Source: Rhabditophanes sp. KR3021
Lineage: Eukaryota; Nematoda; Chromadorea; Rhabditida; Alloionematidae
Assembly (NCBI GenBank): GCA_963281155.1
Contig: CAUJLY010000003.1
Span: 4,154,001-4,218,000 of the forward strand
DNA length: 64,000 nucleotides
Reading direction: 5' to 3'
Part shown: piece by piece, positions 34,401 to 46,736 of the stretch
Layout: each line of letters begins with the position of its first letter
How positions within the stretch are numbered: position 1 is the stretch's first letter
Program-made: the position numbers and the translations under genes
Notes under the pieces: generated by a model
Databases searched by the model: none
The model's input: only the letters and a program-made list of their open reading frames with translations
What the model was told of the DNA's origin: nothing

Positions 34401-35830
34401 CCCTGGCTTGTGATATTATTAGTATTAGACAAAGGGCAGCCTTGCAATACATCAAAGTAACTGAAAAATGTATTGAAGTTGAAGAATGGGATTTCATTTC
34501 GAAAACTGTGTTTAATCCAATTTTCGAATGTTTTGGCAAAATAAGTCGAAAAGACTATTACTTTTATCAGAGATATATGTATTTGACTAAGAGTGTTTGT
34601 TACGGCTTAATGGAGACTTTATCATGTGTAAATGTGGACGAGATATTGCAAGTTGATAAGGAACAAGAGTTTGAAGCTGTCAAAGATCACACACTTGTAT
34701 TTGCAGCTAATATCCAAAACAAAGTTTCCCCTCACATTCAAATTGCAGCCTCTCATCTCTTGCATACAGTTTTGCCTCTTTACTTTAGTTATGAAAACAA
34801 AAGTGTAATTGCAAGATTCAATGAAGAAGAGAAATTGGATCTTGATGGACCTATTGACGAAAATATGGCTACTGCTGTTTTGCCACCAATAATATTAGCT
34901 ATGATTAGAATGATTGATCTCGATGACCTCAAGAAGGAACACTCCCAAGATTTAGATTCCTTCAAGTACATTCCATTGCCTTTGATTTTGTGGAATTGTC
35001 TTATCTATTTCTTCCGTATCTTGGACTCAACTGAAAGATCCTTTTATTTGGAAGCTCTTGACAATGAGATTGTAACGGTAGGACTTGCTGCTACTTTGAA
35101 TTATCTGCCTGAAGTTCCTTATAACAAAGATAACCTAAACACATGCAAGTTTAGACAACCTCCGATTATGCGAATTAAGGATACTGATGATTACATATCT
35201 GCTTCAAATTATGCCTGTTATGTCTTCTACCAAACGCTTCAAACAATTCCCGTCAGCGTTCGTCATTGGTTTAGCTTATTACCTAATGCGAGTAGAAAAC
35301 CATTAGATGAACTAGTTGAAAAGTATTTTTCACCGATCATCATTCAGGAAGAGCTCAAAAATTCACTTGGTTATGTTGATGAAGATAGCCGCAAAATGGT
35401 AATCAAGGTTTATCCCACAATCAAAACTATTGAAGCTACGTATGAGGTTGAGTATGGATCATCTATGGTGATTTCTATTGTTTTTCCAAGGGATTATCCT
35501 CTTTCTATTCCATCTATCAATACTGAAAAAACAATCGCAACTAAGCAAGTGACCAAAAAGTGGTTAATGCACATTACGACATACTTATCAAATCAAAATG
35601 GTCTGACAATTTCCGGTTTATGTGAGTGGAAAAAGAATATTGAAAAGCATCTGGAGGGAGTTGACGAGTGTTCAATTTGTATGATGACTGTTAATTCAGT
35701 TAATCACAGGCTTCCGAGAGTTGTTTGCAAGCAATGTAAACATAAATTCCATTCTCAATGCCTTTACAAATGGTTTAGCACCTCCAGTAATTCGACTTGT
35801 CCCTTATGTCGAGCTGACTACCTAAACTAA
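31431..35830 (+). CDS. LTN1: E3 ubiquitin ligase listerin (ribosome quality control)
   Basis: Ubiquitinates nascent chains stalled on 60S subunits. Exons: 31431-31463 (MNKSHIPTKLK) and 31505-35830; 1452 codons plus stop. The first exon was found because exon 2 is open without an ATG up to its acceptor (TTTTAG at 31504) and reads SSSARAAASLQSRGF...FVGFNN, matching the conserved N-terminus of listerin (GRAAELL...GFIGF). A long alpha-helical HEAT-like region follows, then an RWD-like segment near the end (YEVEYGSSMVISIVFP) and a RING of C4HC3 type: CSIC, CKQCKHKFHSQC, CPLC. The 4.3-kb uninterrupted exon is exceptional beside its intron-rich neighbours. Confidence 0.95.
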
Positions 35831-36130
35831 ACAGCGTCAATTATGGTATCAAATTTGGTGATAAAGTTATTCTTTGACAATTCATTGCATATCATTTTTA
35901 GTTGTCCCTTCATACAATAAATAAATTTAATAACGATATCAATTTTCTTTAACAGGCTACCACTATTCCAACAAACAGTCACACAAAACACTTAACTGCT
36001 CGTGTAGCTTTCTTTGGCTACCAAATATGGCATTAAATTCCATTAAGCAACATAAAATATTACTAAATAACCTCATTTGACCTTGTCTTTTATTTATTTG
36101 TTTTCTAGGCGCCATACAATATTCACCAAT
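35831..36130. other. LTN1 3' flank and PTS upstream region
   Basis: 300 nt. AATAAATAAATT near 35917 is the likely LTN1 poly(A) signal. TTTTCTAG at 36102-36109 lies 21 nt before the PTS ATG and could be a trans-splice or 5' UTR acceptor. Confidence 0.5.
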
Positions 36131-36562
36131 ATGTCTACTAAATTGCCAACTGTTTATTTAAAAAGAGTGGAAACATTTTCAGCGTGCCATCGCCTCCACT
36201 CTGTCCACCTTACAATCGATGAAAACAAACAAATATTTTCAAAGTGCAATAATCCTAATGGTCATGGTCATAACTACGAAGTGACAGCGACATTGAAAGG
36301 GCCAGTGGATCAAAAAACGGGAATGGTTTACAATTTGAGTGATTTAAAGAAAGAGATGGGGGAGGTTGTTGATTTGTTAGATCATAAAAACATCGACAAA
36401 GATGTAGCTTATTTTGTAGACAATCAAATTGTATCAACTACCGAAAACGTTACTATTTTTATTTATAACGAATTAAAAGCTCGCCTGATTAAGCCCCAAT
36501 TGTTGTATGAAGTTGAGGTAAAAGAAACCAACAAAAATGTATTCGTGTATAGAGGAGAATGA
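36131..36562 (+). CDS. PTS: 6-pyruvoyl-tetrahydropterin synthase
   Basis: Second enzyme of tetrahydrobiopterin synthesis: converts 7,8-dihydroneopterin triphosphate to 6-pyruvoyl-tetrahydropterin. Single exon of 143 codons, normal length. Zinc-binding His residues in SACHRLHS and NGHGHNYEV, catalytic Cys in KCNNPNGHGHNY and the Asp-His pair in VDLLDHKNID are all present. I start at MSTKLP, not at the upstream in-frame ATG (36077), because family proteins begin here and an intron-like acceptor (TTTTCTAG) lies just upstream. Confidence 0.96.
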   Translation: MSTKLPTVYLKRVETFSACHRLHSVHLTIDENKQIFSKCNNPNGHGHNYEVTATLKGPVDQKTGMVYNLSDLKKEMGEVVDLLDHKNIDKDVAYFVDNQIVSTTENVTIFIYNELKARLIKPQLLYEVEVKETNKNVFVYRGE

Positions 36563-36831
36563 GTGTGCACAACTTTTATCAAATACAAATATATTGAAAC
36601 AATAATATATCGAAACAAATTGTGTTAATGTGAAATTATTTTATTCAAAACAGTAATCCGCAGTGTTAAGAAAAATGTTAATCAGAATGTTAATCAGAAT
36701 GATTTAATAAGAATATTTGGCGACAAACAATTAAGCAAAAACATTTCGTGTAATATTATCAGATTATTTCGGCCTTTAATTCCATTTTACATAAGTTTTT
36801 GTTCATATTGTTATAAAATTGTCACACCTTT
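36563..36831. other. Convergent 3' region PTS / PHAF1
   Basis: Short AT-rich spacer between facing stop codons. Contains a 14-bp direct repeat (AATGTTAATCAG twice) near 36676-36700. No gene. Confidence 0.5.
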
Positions 36832-39800
36832 TCACTCTTTGAATAATACGACTGATCCAATGTAGGAATTTTCCATAACTTCGACAATCATTTGTGTGAC
36901 GCCATAGCAAAATGTTGGGCTAAAGGGATTTTCTCCATCAGGACCCCCTCTTGTTAACACTACAGGATCCGTTTTTTGACTTCCATCCTCATTTAAAAAG
37001 AGGGGATTGAATTGTTCGAACTGAAATGACATATATAATTTATTTCCTTCAATTAATTTTATTTAAAAGTATCTACTCAATTAAAGTATATATTTGATTA
37101 TATTTTAATATTCAAATTTAAAATAATACTGGATGTTTTCATTGTTAACAAAGGCCAGCTGAAATACCACTAAGGTTTATTGCAATTTATTGTATTTCTT
37201 TGTTCTATTCAATCACTAAGGTAATTATTTATTCTATTTAAATTGTAATGCTCCACTCAAATTAGGAAGATTTATACAGACACTTTTTGTATGCATAGAT
37301 TGTTTTATATAAATACAATTGCTTTTTGGTCAGATAGATAAATAAATATGTTATTTTATTGTTCAATTATAGGTAAAGCACATTTTATTGTGAGCAATTT
37401 AATTGAGTGGCTATATCAGATCACAAAAGTCATTCATCAATGTACTTAATACGCATCATTTTACCATACTGGCAATAACACAATAAAAAGTGCCATTGAC
37501 TACATATGGGCGCGACATCTGTTTTTGGATGCAAAACAAGAGATTTTGTTCCTACTTAACTTCACTCAACACCATCCATATCATCAAAAAAGACTGATGA
37601 ATGGCAAGTTTAGTTAATTTGATTAGCCAAATGTCATTAATATATGTACACTATAGATAAATAAAAGACACATATGTGTATCTAATATTTTTTACAAAAC
37701 ACACTTACAATACTTACCTTAGAGAAGGAGTTGAGGACGAAATTGCGTCTTTTGAGAGAAAAGGGACATCTTGAATAACTGAAAAATAAAAAAGGATTAA
37801 ATTAGGCAAATTAGATTAAAATAAAATTAGGGTGGCAATAAATTTTATATTTGCTAATTAAAACTTTCTTTCCGAAATCATAGTGCCCTGGCATATTCGT
37901 ATGAAAAACAAATTTAATGACTCTCCTTGTTGTACAGTCAAATAATATGTCCTGAAACAAATTTAAAATTAAAATGGTTTTTGTTAATTCATTTTACGTT
38001 ATAAATATTTATGCGCTAATAAACTGTCAGTAATTTTTAAGCTGGAGAAATGCTAAATAAGCTTAAAATAATTTATTTTTATATTCACTTTTAACTTTTC
38101 CGATATCAATTTAAAAATAATTTACATACATAGTAAATCTAAGTTATACCAATTTTGTAGTTATTTTATGAGACCTTGCAACAAGACGCGATGCCAGTGG
38201 GGGCCTTTGTACCGGTAATCTATCAAATCTCATGGTTAAAATTACATGGAAATGTCATTTTGAGTTTAGTTGATATTATTGAGAGACACTAGTACTATTG
38301 TGCAAATACAAAGAACTATTCGAATTAAAAGTTGATTCTTTTAACTAACAAATACTTTCAAGGATCAACTAAATTGTCGGTGTCCTTTGTTTAATATGTG
38401 ATAGTGTGTGAAAACCTAATTAGGCCTTATTTGGCAAAACACTTCCAACAAAGAGCTCGATTAAATTTGATTGACTGTAGTTATAAGATTATTTGCCCTC
38501 TACAAGTTTATTTCGGTTTGTATGCGTTTGTATTGTCTTTTGTCTTATCGTTTCATAATCGGACATCATTATAAGCCATGTCCCATATTCATTAGCAAGT
38601 TATCTTTATTGCTCAAAGGGGATCCGCCAATTTAGTTATGCTGAAATGATCATCATCGCACAATGAACTAACTGTAAAACATAGTTTCCCATTATTTAAC
38701 ATCCACTTATTATGATAACTTTATAACATCTCCTATTGTGAATACAATTAAAGAAGATTAATTTCCCTACACATCCTTGCATTACTTCTGATATCTTTAT
38801 GGGTGTTTTATCTAATGTTCAGATTTCAGTAAAGCCATTATTTCAAATGGCCGTTCCTTGATTAGGTTTGTTGATGTAATAGGCCATAAAAAAGACCCTT
38901 TCAAATGGCCCAAGAGTGCTATTTTGCGCAATCCCAAATTATACCCCACACCCCATTTACTAATAAAAAGTGGACGCAGGTGTAGATTAAGCTCACTTTT
39001 ACAGTTCAAAGTAACAATCAAAAACAACAACATATTAGTTGTGGGGATTATGAGATTAACTTTTGGACAAGCTGTCTACATATGTACTAATATATTAATA
39101 TCTACTAATATGTTTTAATATGTTATATTCGTTGTATGTCTTACGCATAATTAGTCCAAATTAATAAAGTTTTGCAATACGATAAAGATGGACAGGATAT
39201 AAGCAGGTGTGTTAGTGATTTCATGTGTTTACACGAAATAAAATAACTTTCATTTGATATTACCGCGCTCAATCATTTCAAATGATTGCGCATATCGTTC
39301 AAGTTTTTATAATTGTGTACTTTCTGAAGTGAAGGATCATTGTATGCTTAATTTTCCCCTCTTATTCGTCAGAATCTATTTTAACTAAATATTAAATGCC
39401 GACTCATCAAATACTGCAAAAAACGGAACTTTTTATGGTACATTTATTAGAGATAGTTTGCCCTTCGAAAATGTAACACCTATCACATAAGATTAGATTT
39501 ACAATATTTTACGCAAAAAAGGATTGTTTGCATGTGTCATATTTGATGTAATATCAAAAGAAAATGATCTTTAAAATGTTTTGCCACTTTTACAACCTGA
39601 CAGCCTACAATTAATGCCAAACCTTCAAGGTGAACTTATATGTCCCTTTTTTATTGCCACACCACAATAGACCATATCATCTCTAAGAATAGATACTAAA
39701 AAGGAATTGACCATTTATCTTTTTTGAGGAGGTGAGTGATCTGTATGCTAATCGTGGAGAATTTATTGCTAATGAGGAGTCTCATTCCAATAAATTATAT

Positions 39801-42800
39801 CTCAATATATTCATCTATTGTATTTGAATGGATCTGTCATGATCATCATTCAACCATTTGCATTTATTATACAATTCTTGTACATTTATTTTTGATATTT
39901 AATTTATATCCCGAAAAGTCTAGCTCTTATTGTGTATCAATTAGGCAAATGTCTAATTTTGGAGGCATACACAAAAGTCTAAGTGTAGTGTGTATAGTTT
40001 ATATTCATTCGAATGTATCCAAATTTGGATGGTTCATTATAGGCGCCACAAAATGAAATACACATGTTCTAATATTTCCCATTATTTTGCATATTTATAT
40101 TTTGAAAATAGAGGAAACCTTATCTGACTATTTGGTGGTATTTGATGGTAAACAGTTATTAGTACTAGTATAAAAGTAATTTACAAACTTTAGAGATCCT
40201 AAGTTTTGTCCACTAATTATTTTCACAAAAGCTTATTTATTTTTCCCACCAAACTTGGATTACGGTTTATGTATAATTAACTATGATAAAGCAATACACA
40301 CTAACATACGCTAAAATGGACTAAAATAATAGAAAGGATTTTTTGACAACACATTAATAGTTATCAACACTGTTGTGATATACATATCAATTCCTTTTGT
40401 CAAATAGATTGTGGCATGTTGTAAAGTGAATATTATTTCATATTGCTGGATACATTTTATATGGTGTATGTAACTTTATTTAACCTCATGCTTTATTATT
40501 ATTGAAACATAAGCAGTGGATGATTGATGATGAAAATTAGAGTTGTCCAAGTTGTCATAAATATTACTACATATTACTAAACCCACTAAATATTACTTTG
40601 AGTGAGCATTTAGGGTGAGTAAAATAAAAATATTAAACTATGAATAGTGAAATGACATTTTTAGGCACGCTAAATGAATGAAGGTTTCAAGAGGTTCCTA
40701 AAAAAGGAAAATAATTACATGGCTTTGTCATAACCACTTGCAAGTACTGCGATTAGAGCACTTCAAAAATATGGCATACTAGCCAAATAATCCGATTCTA
40801 AATCTATTGTTTTCTATTGTTTTACATATCTTTGTTAGGCAATTGATGATTGAGGATAAATGTTAGCTCAAATATATTAAGTATATTCATGCTTTACTAC
40901 TTGCATGCGCGTGTCTTTTGACTTATCTTATTATCAAAGTTTTGTTTATTCATAATTGTTTAACACACATAAAAAGAGCACCATTTTTATTGTTGTCATA
41001 ACAGACTCACCAAATTAATATGATAACAAAACACGCTGAACCTTTCAATACAAAAAGATTAAACTTTTTATTGAGACACTCCCATTGCGCGAAGCTAGAA
41101 GTTACTTAGACCCGCCTTTTGGTATCAATCAAACCAACAATTTTATATCTCCTATTTTATATATCTAAGTATTATTTTGTCATTTCCTTATATTTTTAGT
41201 TATGATGCAAGTACAGCTGTTTATTTTATTAGTATTAGCTAATTTATGTATTTTAATTAATGGTATTCCTCCTATAATCGGACCCTCAAGTCATAAATTT
41301 GACAACGACTGTCCATTAGAATGTGAGTGTGAAAAAAGAATCAGTACTAATAAGGAAGAACATATTTCTGTATTTTGCTTGAATGGAAATTTAAGTAACA
41401 CAGATTTCTATTCAATTCTGAAAACAATACCAATATCAGTTACGTCATTAGAAATCGAGGCTCCCCTTGATAAGTCAAACTATTTTCAATGGTCGGATAA
41501 CCTCAATCGTTTCCGTTATCTGAAAAAATTATCTTTGATAAATTGTCAAATACCAGCCATTTCGCAATCTGTTCAATTATCAAAATTGGAACATTTGTCG
41601 CTGAAGGGAAATGCAATTAAACACCTTTCCGTACACTCGTTTTCAGGAATGCGCAATTTACGACATTTAGATCTTAGTTTTAATCAGATCGGAAATTTAC
41701 CTACGGGAGCTTTTAACTTTTTGCGCCAACTAAATGGATTATCGTTAGCTCATAATCAAATTAAAGACTTAGCAACAAATTTACTAAAAGGACCGTATTC
41801 GTTAAAAAGTCTGCAACTAGACGGAAATTCAATCAAACTAGATGACCTGAATCGGTTATTAGTGGATGTTCCCGACTTGGAAAGATTAGAACTTAATTAT
41901 TGCCTTCTAGATGATAACTCGGTGTCCAAGATTAAAGTCAAACAAATCAACAAACTATTGCGACTTGGTATTGCTGGCAACAATTTAACACATGTCCCCT
42001 CTACAATGTTTTGGAAACAATTACCCCGATTGTTAGAAGTAGATTTAAGTTACAATGAAATCGAAACTATAGAACCATGTGCTTTTTGTGGAGCAAACAT
42101 CAGCCGTATTTTCCTGGGTGCGAACTTACTAGGTGCCAAAAGAGATACGTTACATCCGGAAGCTTTCGCAGACACACAATTGACTGAATTGGACTTATCT
42201 GACAACTTGATGACTAAATTCAACTCAAATTCATTAGGATATGCGCAACACTCGCTAAAAACATTGCATTTGTCTGATAATGATCTCACAAATATGTTAC
42301 CACAACTTATTCATACTCTTCCCCGACTAACTCATCTACATCTGGCAGACAACGGAATTAGGCAAATTCCAGAAACATTATCTAATGAATACAGCCAATT
42401 GACGTTCTTAAATTTGTCAGGAAATTGGTTAGCTCAATTACCAGATAACGTACACAATTTACTCCCGTCAATGAATAGTATAGACATATCAAGGAACAGA
42501 TTCACCAAAATATCAACATCTGTTCTTTCCAACTTCCTTAATGACATGAATCAGGTAAGCATTTAAAGTGTCGATTGTAAAAATCAACCATGGGAGTAGA
42601 TTTAATCACGAAATTAATAAAATGCATACTATTAATCATTTTACAACATATGGTAGTACCTCTCCCTACTAACAACAATACAATGATTAATTGGACGGTT
42701 TGAAAGATTAATATGTTTGCTTGGTTTTTTAGGTGTATTTGTACGACAACCCATGGGATTGTAGATGCGCAATTTCAAATATTCAACAGTTTATGCTTCA

Positions 42801-45800
42801 AAGGCAATCATACCGCATTCAATTAAGATACAGTCAAACGCAATGCCAACAACCTGAAATCGTTAAAGGGTTGCCGGTTCATACAGCAATTCACATTAAC
42901 GATTGCGGCATCTTCCTTGGCGCCAAGTATGGTTTTAACGAAATGAATGAAATCGGACTACTGTTTTTTGTTATACTCATTTTCACTTGCTTCCTATCTC
43001 TAATTATTTTAGTTTGCTATTATAACAGAGATGCGCGCCACAAAGGAACCTATCTAACAAAAGAAGGAACTCATTCTATTTTAAGTAGGTCTGTAAATTC
43101 TACAATTATGACCAGAACTCCTACACCCGAAAAAGGAAGTTACAAAGGATTTGAGAATATGCTGATTCCGCCGCCACCACCACCTCCCGGAAGTATTTAT
43201 ATGCAAGGATATTAATGTATCTATATTAAAAAACGCCAAATGTAAAAATAGAGTTAGCTTTGTTGAAAGCTATTATAATAAACTAATCCGTTGAATTTCG
43301 TTTAGCTTTCCCGTTCTCATTTTTTGTAAATATGCCACCATTTAAAAAGATAAATAAATTATTTTAAAAAAGCCTTGATTGATATGTATCTATTTCATTA
43401 TAAAAGTCATTGATGCAAGCTGTTGTATTTGCATAGAATATTATGGTGTTGTACTTTGGATATAAATCTAAGATGAGTTTATCTTGCTCAAACAAAAGAT
43501 GTAATCGTAACCCAGCTACAATGCCCTTGAGACAATCTAACGATTCATACACCATTACACCATTTTTGACAAAATATTTTGAGCCATAACCGAATTAAAT
43601 TTTCAAAGTTGACAAAGCCATATAAAATTGAGCTTTCTTTGAACGTTTCTTTTTAATCATTTAAGAACATATTTAAAGGAAAGCTTAGAAATTTGAACCC
43701 CGTGGATAAAAATAAATATCAAGTTCTCAAATTATGCAAACTAAACTCATTGAAGTTCAATATAATGTATACTAAACTGATTATTGTATCAAATCATATA
43801 AATTTAACTCATTATCGTATAACATCACACAAAATGAACTCATTATCGTATAATATCATACAAATAACCCATTATTGCATAATATCCTACTCATCATTTT
43901 ATCACAAAATTGGTATTACTAGATATTTTAAAATTATCATATTTTAATTTAACTTACGAGTCCCATAGAAAAGTAATTAAAGAAATAATCTGACTGATGT
44001 TCTTCAGCATTCAATACTTCTTTGTATGCGGTGCCTCTCTGAATCAACATCTTATCTTCTGATTTGTGGTATATTTTAGCAGGTGATCCCAAGGCGGCAG
44101 TAACATCGTTTTCAGAATCTCCGAACCTAATTTCAACATGATAAGTTTTGGTGCTTAATTCGTTAGATCTGGATTCGGAAGTATCATCCACATTTTCACA
44201 TGTGTAAATGACTTTTATTCCAGCCACAGCTTCATCCTCCATAATTCCTTCAATTAAGCTAGCTTGCAAAGTTCCACATAAGATGTAAGATGGAGCAACA
44301 GGAATTTGAGCTTCTTCCAAACTTTTTCCCGCAAATATGGATACATTTTCGAGGCGAGGATTTTCTTCGGCCGAAATGTTTAAAGATCCTAACCCGTTTT
44401 GATAGGAGTTATGGGAAGGAGCAGAATTTTTGCTATAAAATAAAGCTGAAATGCCTAACCAATCTAGTCTGAAAGTCTTGGCAAATTCATCATACTGGAA
44501 AAAGGTTGGTTAAATAATGTATTAAATTTTTGAAAAACGTTATAACAAAGATTTCTTTTTAAAAGAACATTTTTTAATTATGAACATAGTATTAATTATG
44601 TTTAAATTTGTCTGTGTTTTCAATGTATTTATGTTGTTATTTAATTTGCAACGTTTACTAATTTATTGTTTCTTTATTTTAGTTGAACACTCACCCAAAC
44701 TGGGAGTTAAGCTATGAAGGAAAATAAGGACAAGGAATGTCTAAGAAAAAAGAATGGGTCAATATTTGAGAGGTATTATCAATGCTTAGGAAGTTGATAA
44801 TTGGATGACAAGATCCACTATTTCTGCATTTTATAAACCTAAGTTCAGTTGCTAGAAGTGCCATTTGAAATTTAGCACTGAATTGCCATTCGAATCTCAT
44901 TTTGATGCAAAGAAATGCCCCGAAGAAATCCATTGCACACATTGCAAGTTGGTATTGGGTAATGATGGTCATTTAGCTCAGCACTTTCAATTACGTGTTT
45001 GTGAAGAAATATGCATTGCACAAACAAAGTATGATGAAAATTTCAATGCTCAAGATTGTTTGGACAGAATTTGGCCAGACTGGAGAACCTCATCAAATCA
45101 AAACAAAGCCTATCTTCGCTTTCTACTTGATCCAAGAAAGGGTGATAATGTTATCATCATCGAAGAAGCCTCTGAAAAAAATGTACTTCATGACGGTGAG
45201 CCTAAAAGAGATGATAGAATCAGCCATCACTTCAGCAACTTCAATCTTACTCTAAAGAATGGTGATTTGTTTAACAAAAAGGAATCTAGAATGTATCAGA
45301 TCAAAAACCATCCGACGGACACTCTCCACCTCAAGTTTCCAGTTCCCACCAAAGGATTGGCTGAAAATTTAGAACTTATCTTCGTGGAAAGATTCAAGAG
45401 ACAGAGCATCAATTGCGATGATGGGAAATGGAGTTTGCCTGAAGTTTATCTCCTGAACCATGTAAATGCATGTGCTGCTGCTGACATCTTAAGCAAAATG
45501 ATGTTCGAGCTTAAAATTATTTGTGATGATTAGTTTTAATATTTGTTCCCTTTTTTAATTTTAATAAATTCTTGATTTGGCTTACTTTGGCAGGATGTGT
45601 TGGGCCGAGTCTCTTTTGCAACTCATCAATTGTAGCAGTCTCATTTGGCTGACTGACGACTGATCCTTTATATAGAAGTGTGACCTTTGAAGGTGCGTAA
45701 ATTTCGATCAACTTTAAAACTTGGCTTTTACTATCGAAAATCAATTTGATTCCATCATCTTTAAGAATAATGTTGAAATCAGTTGAAAGAGGATCTTTAG

Positions 45801-45945
45801 ATTGGTAGTTAAACTGAACATTATTTATATATTTCGTCACATTCTGTAATGCTTTAATGACTTGATTAATTGGAGTACCGAGATTAATTTCAATGTGCTC
45901 ATTTTTTAATGCCAATGTTGGAATAATTTCAAATTCAAGTACCAT
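36832..45945 (-). CDS. PHAF1: PHAF1 / C16orf70-like (UPF0183) protein
   Basis: Relative of human PHAF1, linked to phagophore and Golgi trafficking. Exons (minus): 45945-45586, 44494-43958, 37951-37865, 37778-37718, 37020-36832. Matches: MVLEFEIIPTLALKNEHIE, DGIKLIFDSKSQVLKLIEI, SYILCGTLQASLIEG, FGDSENDVTAALGSP, YKSEDKML, DYFFNYFSMGL, DILFDCTTRRVIKFVFHTN, YSRCPF and NPFSPTFCYGVTQMIVEVM, in the family order. The intron 43957-37952 is 6 kb and contains the LRR gene on the opposite strand. Intron 1 carries antisense element E. The junction between exons 3 and 4 is out of phase by one base with canonical sites, so that part of the model is uncertain (indel, microexon or decay). Confidence 0.85.
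37952..41201. other. Intronic stretch of PHAF1 upstream of the nested LRR gene
   Basis: About 3.2 kb, AT-rich. Open frames here (38812-39118 on both strands, 39736-40056 +) show no family resemblance and biased low-complexity composition. It should hold the promoter of the nested LRR gene. TATATTTTTAG at 41190-41200, just before its ATG, looks like a splice or trans-splice acceptor. Confidence 0.5.
41202..43215 (+). CDS. Leucine-rich-repeat single-pass membrane protein
   Basis: Exons: 41202-42554 and 42733-43215; 611 codons plus stop. Signal peptide (FILLVLANLCILINGIPP), Cys cap CPLECECEKR, about a dozen LRRs (for example LKKLSLINCQIPAIS, LRHLDLSFNQIGNLPTGAF, LNGLSLAHNQIKDL, LTHLHLADNGIRQIP, LTFLNLSGNWLAQLP), an LRR C-terminal cap NPWDCRC...C...C, one transmembrane helix (IGLLFFVILIFTCFLSLIIL) and a short cytoplasmic tail with a run of seven prolines. 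No TIR, Ig or kinase domain. It is probably a cell-surface adhesion or receptor protein (eLRR-only class). Entirely nested in a PHAF1 intron, opposite strand. Confidence 0.92.
43806..43895. repeat. About 30-bp tandem repeat
   Basis: Three imperfect copies of AACTCATTATCGTATAA followed by CATCACACAAAATG or variants, in the PHAF1 intron just downstream of the nested LRR gene. Confidence 0.65.
44495..45585 (+). mobile_element. Antisense intronic element copy E (zinc-finger type) in PHAF1
   Basis: The best-preserved copy: an open frame of 222 codons at 44865-45533 on the plus strand, opposite to PHAF1. It has a C-x2-C-x12-H-x5-C finger (44934-45002, HCTHC...QHFQLRVC), then a helix ending CLDRIWPDW. 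A conserved block follows: GEPKRDDR, GDLFNKKESRMYQI, LKFPVPTKGLAENLELIF, VERFKRQ. The C-terminal motif is DDGKWSLPEVYLLNHVNACA. It stops at 45531-45533 and has AATAAA at 45563-45568, 18 nt before the host 5' splice site. Upstream (44714 onwards) the frame is broken by stops. The function of the protein is unknown. Blocks recur in copies F, G, H and K. Confidence 0.78.
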
Positions 45946-46736
45946 TACTAAGATTCTATAAAAAAATATTATCTTATCTTTAAAGTTTCCGAATCGCAGA
46001 TAAATATGTATATAGCGTGATGGTCGGTTATTCATTATATTCGGATTTCTTACGAATAATACGTAAGTATAATGATGCAACAAGAAAGTAAGCATGACAC
46101 TAATTATGACTGAATAAATTATGAACTAAATAAAACAACTACGTACATAAATATGTTTGTGAAAAGTAAACAAGTATATAATTGAATGCATCGGTAAAAA
46201 AATCCTTGTGATCATAGGAATCATATGCTTAAAAGAACAACTACATACAAAAAATGTATTAAAATTGTCTTAAAGTGTGTTATTATATAAATAATTGTAA
46301 GGAGTGCGACTTTATATAGATATGTAAACACACAAAACAACCTATCTGTCTAACTACAAGAACTAGCAACACCTATTCATTTAAATGATCATCACATGGG
46401 TGTGTGTCCCGCGTCTCTTTAAAAGAATTGCAGATAAACATCAAGTTGGAAATTCGTTTCTTGTTTACATTAAGTATCTTCACGTCATCGCTTGCTAAGT
46501 TGCGTCGAACGCACACTATCGTTTTGCGTTACTTATATAAAAGCGAGTGTTTATTACGGAGTTTTTAATTTAACTACTAATCAGTAACCATTATTTAGCC
46601 TGTGCATTTTTGGTAATTAAAAAATATCAAAAAGGCCTTATTTACTACCTGTAACCATTGAGTATTACCTGCCACCACCATTGAGTACCAAGCTTCTATA
46701 GACCCGTCTGAAGAGTTCAGCGGTGTTGGAGATGAA

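Noticed and set aside
38812..40056. Open frames on both strands inside the long PHAF1 intron
   Set aside because: Low-complexity Ile/Leu/Tyr-rich translations, overlapping on both strands, no splice context.
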